DNA of 8,881 nucleotides, from positions 1 through 8,881 of the forward strand of contig JAFDHU010000144.1 in the NCBI GenBank assembly GCA_019308625.1, read 5' to 3'. The notes below the pieces were generated by a model. It had not been told where the DNA came from, did no database searches, and saw only the letters and a program-made list of their open reading frames with translations. A program made the position numbers and the translations under genes. Positions 1-7,137 of the stretch are shown one piece after another. Numbering within the stretch: position 1 is the stretch's first letter; each line of letters starts with the position of its first letter. The DNA is from Deltaproteobacteria bacterium. GTDB taxonomy: Bacteria > Desulfobacterota > Desulfobaccia > Desulfobaccales > 0-14-0-80-60-11.

Positions 1-122
1 TTCAGACTGACAGGCCGGGGCCGCGCCGCGATGGCCGCCCTGAAGGTCCCGGTCACGCCGGATTCCAGCAGGTTTAAGGACTCCTTAAGCTTCAAGGCCA
101 CGATACGGGCCAGGAAATTCAT
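1..122 (-). CDS. N-terminal fragment of an unidentified protein, runs off the left edge
   Basis: Forty complete codons are visible, beginning MNFLARIVALKLKESLNLLE; the rest lies outside the window. The start is well supported. The ATG (120-122 reversed) overlaps the TGA stop of the radical SAM gene by four bases (ATGA), and an AAGGAG Shine-Dalgarno sequence sits five bases upstream, inside that gene's last codons. It is therefore probably the third member of a translationally coupled unit with the DUF1284 and radical SAM genes. The visible N-terminus is a leucine/lysine-rich segment that looks helical, with no signal peptide and no cysteine motif. I do not recognise the family, and the fragment is too short to assign a function. 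Confidence 0.6.
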   Translation of the reverse strand, partial: MNFLARIVALKLKESLNLLESGVTGTFRAAIAARPRPVSL

Positions 123-1087
123 GCGCTCTCCTTCTTCTCTGCCATAAGGAACAGGGGTGCCATCTGCTCCGGGCCGGACCGGATCCGCCCATCCCAGGGC
201 TCGCAGGACTCCCACTCCAGGTCAGGATTTTTGCAGCCGCACAGCCGCACTTGGAGTCCCAGGCCGGCGGCCAGGTGTTTGACTTCCTGGGAGTGCCGCT
301 GCCGCCACTCCCGGGGCAGGAGCCGGGTGCGGGCGGAGGTGATTATCCGTTGCCAGGGCTGGTTCAGGTAAGGGGCCAGCAACCGGCGGGAAAGCGCCGG
401 CGGCAACTCCGCGGCAATTTGCTTCATTACCCCCGGACGCAGCACCAGATAGCTCAGGGACAGGTTCTTTACCCCCAGGTCCCGGAGCCGGACCAAGAGA
501 TTTTCCAGGCCCTCCATGCCGTCGCTGACCCCGGCGATGATGGGGTCCAGACGCACGGAGACCGGGATGCCGGCCTCCCGAAGGTTGCGAATGGCGGCCA
601 GCCGCCGACCCGGGGGCGGGGCTTGGGGCTCCAGCAGCCGCCGCCGGGCATTGTCCATGGTGGTCAGCCCGATCCGGGCGGTGACCTGGTCCGGGTAGCG
701 GCGGAAAAGGGCCACAAAGTCCGGGGGTATCTCCCCCTTGGTAAGGAAAGACACCCCGATGCCCCGCCTGAGCAGCAGCTCCATCACCCGGTAAGTGACC
801 GCCAACACCTCTTCCAGGGCCTGGAAGGGGTCTGAAGCGGTGCTGAAGGCCACCCACCGGGGCCATTTCCGCTTGCAGTCCAGCTCCCTTTTCAGCACTT
901 CCGGAAGGTTGTAGTACAGGTGAATTTCGCCTTTAGGCGGCGCTTCCGAAAACCCTCGAGCATAGCAGTACACACAGGCATGCAGGCAGCCCCGGGTAAT
1001 GTTGACGGCAGGTACCCCCTTCAGACAGCCGAAGGCTGGAGCCTGGAGCACTGGGGTCTTGCGGGTTACTTTTACCACGTTAGTCAT
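119..1087 (-). CDS. SplB-like radical SAM protein (COG1533 type)
   Basis: A 322-residue radical SAM protein resembling the spore photoproduct lyase-like family COG1533. The [4Fe-4S]/S-adenosylmethionine motif CX3CX2C is explicit at C34, C38 and C41 (GCLHACVYCYARG). Near the C-terminus a CGCKNPD segment (C283, C285) followed by C295 gives further cysteines, typical of this subfamily and possibly ligating a second cluster. Cleavage of S-adenosylmethionine to a 5'-deoxyadenosyl radical is expected from the family; the substrate is unknown, and true DNA photoproduct repair is only one possibility. The start was set at MTNVVKVTRK because its ATG overlaps the stop of the DUF1284 gene by four bases (1084-1087). 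The same frame stays open about 80 codons further upstream, but that part is shadow sequence of DUF1284. Its own Shine-Dalgarno is weak, so translational coupling is likely. Its TGA overlaps the next start in the same way. Confidence 0.88.
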   Translation of the reverse strand: MTNVVKVTRKTPVLQAPAFGCLKGVPAVNITRGCLHACVYCYARGFSEAPPKGEIHLYYNLPEVLKRELDCKRKWPRWVAFSTASDPFQALEEVLAVTYRVMELLLRRGIGVSFLTKGEIPPDFVALFRRYPDQVTARIGLTTMDNARRRLLEPQAPPPGRRLAAIRNLREAGIPVSVRLDPIIAGVSDGMEGLENLLVRLRDLGVKNLSLSYLVLRPGVMKQIAAELPPALSRRLLAPYLNQPWQRIITSARTRLLPREWRQRHSQEVKHLAAGLGLQVRLCGCKNPDLEWESCEPWDGRIRSGPEQMAPLFLMAEKKESA

Positions 1088-1512
1088 GATTTCAGGGCTT
1101 CTTCGCCGATCTTTTTCAGGAGGGCCTGAAAGTCGGGGTGGGCTTGGCAGGCTGGCCGCCAGCTGCATTCCCGACAAAATCCTCGGAACCATTCGGCAAA
1201 ACCGGATTCCAGCTCCCGGGGTGTGAACTGAGGCCAGTACCAGCGGCTGTCCGGCGTCAGATGGAGGATTTCCAGGGCGGCTTGGTCCATTTTCCGGATG
1301 CCGGCGTCCGTGGTCTCCGGGTGGGTGCACTCATCCCCCTGAAGCCAGGGGCAGACCCGGCACACCGCATCCGGGCCCGCCATCACCACGATCTGTTCCC
1401 CGGCTGCCAGCCTTTGGCGGACCTCCTCCACTCCGGCCAAAAAGGCGGCATCATAGCCTTGGCCCTGAAAAAAGCGTAGACAGATGAGATGATGACCTCT
1501 CAAGTACACCAT
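1084..1512 (-). CDS. DUF1284 family cysteine-rich protein
   Basis: A 142-residue protein matching the DUF1284 pattern: an N-terminal LRGHHLICLRF segment (residues 4-14) and seven cysteines arranged as C11, CxxC at 51/54, C62, CxxC at 113/116 and C122. The spacing suggests iron-sulfur or other metal binding; the family's biochemical role is not established as far as I know. No signal peptide or membrane segment is visible, so it should be cytoplasmic. The gene follows trpD after 61 bases and overlaps the radical SAM gene by four bases, making a functional link with that gene more likely than with trpD. A partner role such as electron donation, cluster handling or substrate presentation to the radical SAM enzyme is inference. 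No clear Shine-Dalgarno precedes the ATG at 1512, but the HH-containing start fits the family and no better start lies in frame. Confidence 0.83.
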   Translation of the reverse strand: MVYLRGHHLICLRFFQGQGYDAAFLAGVEEVRQRLAAGEQIVVMAGPDAVCRVCPWLQGDECTHPETTDAGIRKMDQAALEILHLTPDSRWYWPQFTPRELESGFAEWFRGFCRECSWRPACQAHPDFQALLKKIGEEALKS

Positions 1513-1573
1513 GGCGTTGCCAGAGCGACAGGCACGGCTGGAAAGAAAGAACCCCGAGGGCAGCCGCTTTTTA

Positions 1574-2641
1574 TCAAGCCTGAGTTTTGAAGCTTTTGCT
1601 TTTGGCGATAAGGGCCTCCAGCTTGCTCAAGGCCTTGCCGCTTCGGATGGTTTCCCGGGACAGGGCGATGCCACTGGGGAAATCCGGCACCACGCCAGCG
1701 GCGATGAACGCCGCGGCAGCGTTCAAGGCCACCATGTCCTCCCGGGGGCCGCCCTCCCCTTCCAGGACCTTCCGGACAATGCGGGCGTTTTCAAAGATGT
1801 CGCCGCCCCGAATGTCCTCCAGGCGAGCCCGCGACAGGCCGACGTCCTCCGGGGTGATGGTATAGGTCCGTACCTGGCCCTCCCTGAGTTCGCTGATGCG
1901 GGTAGGGCCCACAATGCTGATTTCATCCAAGGAGCCTTCGCCATAAACCACAAACGCACTCCTGGCGCCCAGGTTTCCCAGCACCCGGGCCAGAGGTTCA
2001 GTGAGCTCCGGATCATAGACTCCCAGTACCTGCACGTTGGCCCTGGCCGGGTTGGTGAGAGGCCCCAGGATGTTGAAGATGGTGCGGATGCCGATCTCCC
2101 GCCGGGGACCGACAGCAAAGCGCATGGCCCCGTGGAGCTGGGGGGCGAACAAAAAGCCGATGCCCACCTCATTGACGCACTGGGCCACCTGCTCGGGGGT
2201 CAGGGAAAGATTTATCCCCAAGGCTTCGATGACGTCGGCGCTGCCGCAACGGGAGGACACCGCCCGGTTGCCGTGCTTGGCCACCCGCAGGCCCGCACCG
2301 GCCACCACAAACGCGGTGGTAGTGCTGACATTGAAGGTGTTGGTGGCATCACCCCCGGTGCCACAAGTGTCCACGATGGTTTCCCAATCCACGTTGATTT
2401 CGTCCCGGTCCAGGTCCACCAGGTGGTCGGCCACCGGGATTTTGGTGGCTTTGGCCCGCATGACCCGGGCCGCCGCGGTGATTTCGGCCACCGTCTCCCC
2501 CTTCATCCGCAGGGCGGTGACGAAGGCCCCGATCTGGGCCTCGGTGGCCCGCCCCTCCATGATGGCCTCCATGGCCGCGGTCATCTCCGCTTCGGTCAGA
2601 TCCTGCCGAGTGACCACTTTGTAAATGACTTCCTTGAGCAT
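1574..2641 (-). CDS. trpD: Anthranilate phosphoribosyltransferase
   Basis: The 355-residue protein transfers the phosphoribosyl group of PRPP to anthranilate, the second step of the tryptophan branch; it is cytoplasmic and normally dimeric. The family signatures are all present: the helical N-terminal region, the PRPP loop DTCGTGGD (GTGGD at 94-98) followed by NTFNVST, KHGNRAVSS (122-130), NILGPLTNPA (190-199) and the Mg-binding D239-E240. Length is about normal for the family. The frame can be extended 24 codons upstream to a GTG, but I chose the ATG at 2641 (MLKEVIYKVV) because it matches the usual N-terminus and has an AGGG ribosome-binding sequence at a suitable distance. No other trp gene is in the window, so it stands alone between a membrane protein and DUF1284. 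Confidence 0.95.
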   Translation of the reverse strand: MLKEVIYKVVTRQDLTEAEMTAAMEAIMEGRATEAQIGAFVTALRMKGETVAEITAAARVMRAKATKIPVADHLVDLDRDEINVDWETIVDTCGTGGDATNTFNVSTTTAFVVAGAGLRVAKHGNRAVSSRCGSADVIEALGINLSLTPEQVAQCVNEVGIGFLFAPQLHGAMRFAVGPRREIGIRTIFNILGPLTNPARANVQVLGVYDPELTEPLARVLGNLGARSAFVVYGEGSLDEISIVGPTRISELREGQVRTYTITPEDVGLSRARLEDIRGGDIFENARIVRKVLEGEGGPREDMVALNAAAAFIAAGVVPDFPSGIALSRETIRSGKALSKLEALIAKSKSFKTQA

Positions 2642-2717
2642 GGTAAATCCCTGTGAGCCTTTGGGCCAGCCGCTGGATGACCCCTGGGTAGCGCCCTGGC
2701 AGCAGCGGTCCACATTC

Positions 2718-3239
2718 TTATATTAATAACAGAAAAACTCCCGCAAGAAAAATCACTCCTCCAGCCCAGCCGGCCAGAGTCTTAAAATGCAGCCCCCGCC
2801 AGGCGGGATATTCAAACAAGGAAAGCACGGGCTTCAGCAAATAGGCTGCCCCCAGCCCCGGAAAAAAGATGGCCAGGGAGAAAATCTGAATAATTTCCTG
2901 CTCAAAGAGGAAAAAATAAAGTCCGACACTGCCCTTTTTTAATACCCAGCCATCATAAAGCGCCAGCAGCAAAATCATTCCATAGGCCAAAGATACCAGG
3001 AGCACCAGGAGCAACACATGGCTGGCCCAGTCAGTCCGGCCCAAAAACAGATAGTTGACCAAGGTTGAAGCAGCTATAACCGCCAGCAGCAATGCAAAAA
3101 ATTTTTTCCGGTCAAAATGTGGCCGGAAGTAGTAGATGAAGTAAGTGAGCTTTTCTTTCATGATTAAGGCGCGGCTCCGGTCCACTTTCCGGTCCAGAAT
3201 CATCAATACCGCCCCTGCTGCGAGTAGTAGCCAAGACAT
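2718..3239 (-). CDS. Small multi-pass membrane protein, unknown function
   Basis: A 173-residue hydrophobic protein with about five membrane segments, roughly residues 1-15, 46-66, 72-95, 106-135 (long, with charged E113 and E115 inside) and 156-173. The loop at 16-46 is rich in Lys/Arg and is probably cytoplasmic. The protein ends almost within its last helix. No conserved motif or catalytic residue was recognised and I cannot assign a family. It starts 53 bases after the antiporter gene and ends 76 bases before trpD, so co-transcription with either is plausible. The start is uncertain: the ATG at 3239 lacks a Shine-Dalgarno, and an internal ATG at 3161 (residue 27) would remove the first hydrophobic segment. 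Confidence 0.65.
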   Translation of the reverse strand: MSWLLLAAGAVLMILDRKVDRSRALIMKEKLTYFIYYFRPHFDRKKFFALLLAVIAASTLVNYLFLGRTDWASHVLLLVLLVSLAYGMILLLALYDGWVLKKGSVGLYFFLFEQEIIQIFSLAIFFPGLGAAYLLKPVLSLFEYPAWRGLHFKTLAGWAGGVIFLAGVFLLLI

Positions 3240-3292
3240 TTTTAAGATGCAAAACAGCCGGCCGGAACCGGGTAAGGCATCTCCGCCAGAAC

Positions 3293-5252
3293 TCAGGCCC
3301 TTTTCTCTCCGGCGAAAAGAAAGCCGCCGGCAGCCAGTCTTTCCGGGGCCCCCAGGACGATGAGCAGGTCGCCGCCGTGCAGCCTCATATCCGGCTCCGG
3401 ATTAAACAACATCTGGGAGTCTCGACGCACCGCCAAAACCGTGATGCCGTGGCGCTTCCGGAGGGCCATGTCCGCCAGGGTCTTCCCGGCCAGAGGCGCC
3501 CCGGGCTCCAGACGGATGATGCTGATGTCCACATCCCTTAAATAGTACCGCAGGTCCTCCAGGGTCTCAAAATCCTTGCGCAGCCCCCGGAGCATGCTGT
3601 AGCTGTCGGCCCGCACCTCTTGGATGAATCTTTCAATGTCGCCTTTGGGAACAAGATAACGGCGCAGGACACGGGTGAAAATTTCCACCGAGGTTTCAAA
3701 CTCCTCGGGGACCACCTCATCGGCTCCCAGGCTGTATAAGGATTCCAGCTCGGTTAAATAGCGGGTGCGGACAATGATGTGCACCCGGGGGTTGAGCTTG
3801 CGGGCAAGCTCGGAGATGCGCCGGGTAGCCGCGGGATCATTGATGGCCACCACCACAATACGGGCCTCCCGGAGGTTGGCATGCTCCAGGATCTCCGGAC
3901 TGGTGGCGTCCCCGAAATAAATGGCCTCTCCCCGGGCCCGCTCCAGGCGGACGGTCTCCGGATTCATCTCAATGATGACATAAGGAATCCCGGCGCTCCG
4001 GGCGGCCCGGGAGACATTACGGCCGGTGACGCCATAGCCCACAATGATGAGGTGGTCCTGGGGCGGCGCCACCTTGGGGGCCGGCGGCAAGAAAGAGCCG
4101 GTCTTCAGACGGTCTGGCAGAGGCAGCCGCAGGGCAGCCTCGGCCACCCGGGGGGCCAGGGCCATAATAAACGGGGTGACCGCCATGGTGAGCACCGCAA
4201 CGGTGAGAAACAACTGATATTGCTGGCCGGAAAACAGACCGTGGAGCAGGCCGGTCTTGGACAACACAAAGGAGAATTCCCCCACCTGGGACAGGGTCAG
4301 GCCCACCAGAATGACGGTGCGCAGGGGAAAACCTGGCCGCCAGGACCCCCAGGGTGGCCAGGGCAATGGTCAGCGGTTTTTCCACCAGATACCCCACGTC
4401 CAAAAGCATGCCGATGGAGATGAAAAAGATGCTGGCAAAGACGTCCCGGAAAGGCAGGATGTTGCCCAGGGCCTGATGGCTGTACTCTGTTTCAGAGAGA
4501 ATCAGCCCGGCCAGAAAGGCTCCCAGGGCCAAAGACAGGCCGGCCGCGGCCGTGCCCCAGGCCACCACAAAGCAGAGCACCAGCACCGCCAGGAGAAACA
4601 TCTCCCGATCCCGGGTGCGGGCAATCTGATACAACACCCGGGGAACCAGCCACTTGGCGGCGAAAATCACCAGAACCAGGATGCCCAGGCCCTTCAGGAG
4701 CAGGCCGACCAAAGCACCCCCCACACCCCCCCGGTCCATACCCGCCAGAAACGGAGTGAGCAGCATCATGGGCGCCACAATAAGGTCCTGAAAAATCAGC
4801 ACCCCTAAGGAAGCGTTGCCGTGCGGGGTCTCCACCTCCGCCTTGCTCTGGAGAATATTGAGGACAATGGCAGTGCTGCTCAAGGACACCAGGAAGCCGA
4901 CAAACACCGATTGGCCCAGACCCAGGCCAAGGTGCCAGGCCACCAGGAAAAACAAAAGACCGGTGGCCGCCACCTGCAGCGGACCGCCGAGGAGCACAGA
5001 GCGACGCAATTGCAGGAGATTGGCAAAGGAAAATTCAATGCCGATGGTGAACAGCAGCAGAATGACCCCGATTTCCGCCAGGATCTCCACTTCATGGGGC
5101 ACCCGGATAAGGCCCAGCACCTGGGGGCCGGCCAGCACCCCGGTGAGAATGAAACCCACCAAGGGAGGGATCCCCAGGCGGTGACAGACGAAAATCACCC
5201 CGATGGCCAGGGCATAAACGACAATCAGATCAAAAATGATGGGGATTTCCAT
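3293..5252 (-). pseudogene. CPA2 (Kef-type) cation:proton antiporter with RCK domains, frameshifted
   Basis: Two overlapping frames together encode one monovalent cation:proton antiporter-2 protein of about 652 residues, close to the usual family length. The N-terminal part, from the ATG at 5252, is a hydrophobic exchanger domain with SLSSTAIV (123-130) and GVLIFQDLIVAP, whose FQD aspartate is residue 156. It reads correctly to about R307 and then changes register. The C-terminal part resumes with FPLRTVILVG and carries the last helices, a TrkA-N/RCK nucleotide-binding domain (GYGVTG at composite residues 405-410, FGDATS at 446-451) and a TrkA-C domain (about 575-638). Removing one base from the run GGGGAAAA (plus strand, 4324-4331) restores the frame. 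Everything else is well preserved, so the lesion is recent, a sequencing error, or far less likely a programmed shift. The intact protein would exchange K+ or Na+ for H+ across the inner membrane. It starts 28 bases after korC, with no clear Shine-Dalgarno. Confidence 0.85.
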
Positions 5253-5280
5253 GAAGGAGTCGCCGCTGCTTGGGGCCGCC

Positions 5281-5853
5281 TTACGGCTGGCGGGAAGACT
5301 CCGACCCTCTCCGGGCCAGAAATTCCCGGGCCGCCTGGGCTCCGGCCTCCAGGGCCTTGCGGTTTGGCATTTCTGTGCCCCTGGGCACTCGGGCCAGAAC
5401 CGCGGCTGCCAGACTTTCCAGAGAGACTACCCCGGTGAGAACCGCCAGAGCCCCCAGGGCCACGATATTGGCCAGCATCTCCAGCCCCGCTTCCTCCCGG
5501 GCAATGCGGGTGAAAGGCAGGCCCACGGCCCGGGTCACGGGCAGGTGATGCACCCGGGAGTCATCTACAATCAAAGTGCCCCCGGGCTTCAGGTCAAAAA
5601 CATAAAGGTCACAAGCCTTCTGATTCAGACAAAGCAAAATGTCCGGCTGCACCGCCTGGGGATAATCAATTTCCTCATCACTGATCACCACATCACTCCG
5701 GCAAGACCCACCCCGGGCCTCCGGCCCGTAACTCTGAGTCTGACACACAAACCGCCCTTCATGAATGGCCGCCGCCTCCGCCAAAATCACCCCGGCCAGA
5801 ATAATCCCCTGCCCCCCAGCACCCGCCAACCTGATTTCAATACGCTTGGACAT
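5281..5853 (-). CDS. korC: 2-oxoacid:ferredoxin oxidoreductase, gamma subunit
   Basis: The 190-residue gamma subunit of a 2-oxoacid:ferredoxin oxidoreductase, most likely the 2-oxoglutarate enzyme that interconverts 2-oxoglutarate plus CoA with succinyl-CoA and CO2 using ferredoxin. Signatures are the N-terminal GAGGQGIILAG (11-21), the SYGPEARGG motif (41-49) and the later LANIVALGAL segment of this family. It is cytoplasmic and works in a complex with KorA and KorB. The frame is open 23 codons upstream, but that part reads through the palindromes in the gap, so the ATG at 5853 (MSKRIEIRLAG) was chosen. No Shine-Dalgarno is visible. The gene follows korB with a 128-base palindrome-filled gap, which is unusually long for a subunit pair that is often nearly contiguous. 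Confidence 0.92.
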   Translation of the reverse strand: MSKRIEIRLAGAGGQGIILAGVILAEAAAIHEGRFVCQTQSYGPEARGGSCRSDVVISDEEIDYPQAVQPDILLCLNQKACDLYVFDLKPGGTLIVDDSRVHHLPVTRAVGLPFTRIAREEAGLEMLANIVALGALAVLTGVVSLESLAAAVLARVPRGTEMPNRKALEAGAQAAREFLARRGSESSRQP

Positions 5854-5871
5854 GGTTTGATTCGGGTTTTT

Positions 5872-5911
5872 GGGGTGAGGGCCAGGGAGCGCCGCTCCCT
5901 GCCCTCCCCCC
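5872..5911. repeat. GC-rich palindrome 1 between korB and korC
   Basis: An imperfect inverted repeat. The core is a perfect 7-bp stem AGGGAGC/GCTCCCT (5884-5890 and 5894-5900) with a GCC loop. It extends outwards through GAGGG/CCCTC and GGGG/CCCC with one unpaired C (5882) and one mismatch (5876/5907), giving about 17 pairs. No T-run follows on the minus strand, so it does not look like a standard terminator. It is the korC-proximal member of three back-to-back hairpins, and resembles REP-type intergenic elements. Confidence 0.75.
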
Positions 5912-5913
5912 AA

Positions 5914-5952
5914 GCCCCCCACCCAACCCTTTACGGGTTTGGGGGTGGGGGC
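5914..5952. repeat. GC-rich palindrome 2 between korB and korC
   Basis: The middle inverted repeat of the array. The inner stem is CCCAACCC (5922-5929) against GGGTTTGGG (5935-5943), with a five-base TTTAC loop and one unpaired T. The outer arms GCCCCCC (5914-5920) and GGGGGC (5947-5952) pair with small bulges. It is less perfect than its two neighbours but sits exactly between them, separated by only two bases on each side. Confidence 0.6.
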
Positions 5953-5954
5953 TC

Positions 5955-5996
5955 GGGGGAGGGGGTAAGGGCCTGCGGCCCTTAGCCCCCTCCCCC
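5955..5996. repeat. Long near-perfect palindrome overlapping the 3' end of korB
   Basis: Nineteen pairs with a single unpaired base (G5985): the arm at 5955-5973 (GGGGGAGGGGGTAAGGGCC) pairs with 5977-5996 around a TGC loop. It is the strongest of the three hairpins. It overlaps the last four glycine codons and the stop of korB (5982-5996), with the TAA stop lying inside the stem. No T-run follows it, so a REP-like repeat or an mRNA-stabilising 3' structure fits better than an intrinsic terminator. Confidence 0.85.
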
Positions 5997-6845
5997 GCTT
6001 CCAACCTCCCCCAGCCCCAGGGCGGCCCGGGCGGCTTCTCGGACTCGGCGGAGTTCCTGGGTGTAGATGGGGAGATCCCGGTCGGCCAGCACGCCGATGG
6101 TGATTTTGCCTTCCAGTTCCTCTTTGGTCATGGTTTGGGCCTTTTCCATTTTGACGGCCACTTCCTTTTGCCAGCGGAGCATTTCCACCGGTCCGCCCAG
6201 CCTGTTTTTGCGGCCGTAAAGGGTGGGGCAGTGGCTGATGACCTCCACCACCGCGAAGCCCCGTTTGCGGATGGCCTGTTCAATGAGTTGGTCCAGGTGG
6301 GTGGCGTGGTAGGTGGTGCTGCGGCCCACCCAGGCGGCGCCGGCGGTCACGGCCAGCTCGGCGATGGAGAAGGCGTGTTCCAGGTTGCCGTAGATGGAAG
6401 TGGCGGAGAGGGCCCCGTAGGGGGTGGTGGGGGAGTACTGGCCGCCGGTCATGCCGTAGATCTGGTTGTTGATGATGATGGCCGTCAGGTTCAGGTTGCG
6501 CCGGGCTGCGTGGATGAAGTGGTTGCCGCCGATGGCGGTGGCGTCGCCGTCCCCCATGACCACGATGACCTGGAGCCGGGGGTTGGCCAGCTTCACGCCG
6601 GTGGCGAAAGTCAGGGCCCGGCCGTGGGTGGTGTGCAGGGTGTTGAAGTCCACGTATACACTCAGCCGGCCGGAGCAGCCGATGCCGGAGACCAGGACGA
6701 TGTCGTCCTTGGAAAAACCGGTGCGGTCAATGGCTCGGATTAAGGCCCCCAGGACGATGCCGTTGCCGCAGCCCGGGCACCACACGTGGGGGAACTTCTT
6801 TTCGTGCCGCAGGTATTTGTGGATAAGTTTGGTTACCTGAGCCAT
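5982..6845 (-). CDS. korB: 2-oxoacid:ferredoxin oxidoreductase, beta (TPP-binding) subunit
   Basis: The 287-residue beta subunit, which holds thiamine diphosphate and a [4Fe-4S] cluster and passes electrons to ferredoxin. The expected ligand cysteines are all present: WCPGCGNG (C23, C26), GIGCSG (C57) and SHCPTLYGRKN (C206). The TPP/Mg motif is GDGDATAIGGNHF (98-110) followed by NNQIYGMTGGQYSPTTP. The CPTLYGRKN segment fits 2-oxoglutarate-type enzymes better than pyruvate enzymes, but substrate specificity is inferred. The start is the ATG at 6845; its Shine-Dalgarno is weak. The last residues (GSGGGG) and the stop are largely encoded by the adjacent palindrome rather than by ordinary korB sequence. 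Its upstream neighbour is not korA, whose end lies 1.84 kb away beyond a cassette of unrelated genes. Confidence 0.95.
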   Translation of the reverse strand: MAQVTKLIHKYLRHEKKFPHVWCPGCGNGIVLGALIRAIDRTGFSKDDIVLVSGIGCSGRLSVYVDFNTLHTTHGRALTFATGVKLANPRLQVIVVMGDGDATAIGGNHFIHAARRNLNLTAIIINNQIYGMTGGQYSPTTPYGALSATSIYGNLEHAFSIAELAVTAGAAWVGRSTTYHATHLDQLIEQAIRKRGFAVVEVISHCPTLYGRKNRLGGPVEMLRWQKEVAVKMEKAQTMTKEELEGKITIGVLADRDLPIYTQELRRVREAARAALGLGEVGSGGGG

Positions 6846-6872
6846 ACTGCTAGCTCTTTCAGGGGCATTTCA

Positions 6873-6898
6873 GGCCGCCTGGGTTTCGACAGGAGGCC
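6873..6898 (-). promoter_or_regulatory. Hairpin in the korB 5' leader
   Basis: On the transcribed strand, GGCC-T-CCTG pairs with CAGG-C-GGCC around an eight-base loop: eight pairs and one mismatch. It lies between the stop of the 60-residue gene and the korB start. No T-run follows, so it is not a terminator. It may be only chance structure in GC-rich DNA. Confidence 0.25.
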
Positions 6899-6906
6899 CT
6901 GCCCGG

Positions 6907-7089
6907 TCACTCCTTTTCCCAGACGTATTCCGGGTCGGGGATGAAGGTCAGGTAGATGTGTTCCCGCTCTCCCAGGGACACGTAGCGGAACAGCCAGCCG
7001 CCCGGCACCTTGGCCCGGGCCGCCACGGTGTTCAGATTGAACGGGGCCGAGCCCCTTTCATCCAGCCTTTCCCAGTCAAGACGAATCAT
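6907..7089 (-). CDS. 60-residue protein of unknown function
   Basis: A short protein, MIRLDWERLDERG to FIPDPEYVWEKE, with a central VPGGWLFRYVS segment and a YLTFIPDPEY segment suggesting a small beta-rich fold. I recognise a loose likeness to small uncharacterised proteins with a PGGW...TFVPDP pattern but cannot name a family. There is no signal peptide, membrane helix or cysteine. The start at 7089 is firmly supported by an AGGAGGAG Shine-Dalgarno seven to eight bases upstream; an upstream in-frame TTG at 7104 overlaps that site and was rejected. It lies just after the hepT terminator and 61 bases before korB. Its GC content is like the chromosome's, so it may be native rather than part of the AT-rich insert. 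Confidence 0.65.
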   Translation of the reverse strand: MIRLDWERLDERGSAPFNLNTVAARAKVPGGWLFRYVSLGEREHIYLTFIPDPEYVWEKE

Positions 7090-7137
7090 AATGCTCCTCC
7101 TCAACTTGAAATTATCAGTTCAATGAAACGCCTATGC

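Noticed and set aside
1088..1330. An 81-codon N-terminal extension of the radical SAM gene
   Set aside because: It lies wholly within the DUF1284 coding sequence in another frame, is Pro/Arg-rich, and the ATGA overlap at 1084-1087 gives a natural start.
1535..1566. CGGCTG/CAGCCG inverted repeat after trpD as a terminator
   Set aside because: Only six pairs around a 20-base loop, with no T-run after it.
1511..2656. Long plus-strand open frame of 381 codons opposite trpD
   Set aside because: The minus strand encodes a full TrpD with all its motifs. The plus-strand translation is Gly/His/Pro-rich low-complexity sequence typical of antisense frames in GC-rich genes.
2714..2750. TAATAT as a -10 box for a trpD promoter
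   Set aside because: No acceptable -35 hexamer at 16-18 bases; the AT-rich patch is the end of the membrane-protein gene.
4017..4327. The continuation of the antiporter's first frame past residue 307 as a genuine C-terminus
   Set aside because: After about R307 it becomes Pro/Gly/His-rich nonsense, while the other frame continues the family sequence without a break.
5854..5922. A 23-codon upstream extension of KorC
   Set aside because: It translates part of the palindromic repeat, and family members begin near MSKRIEIRLAG.
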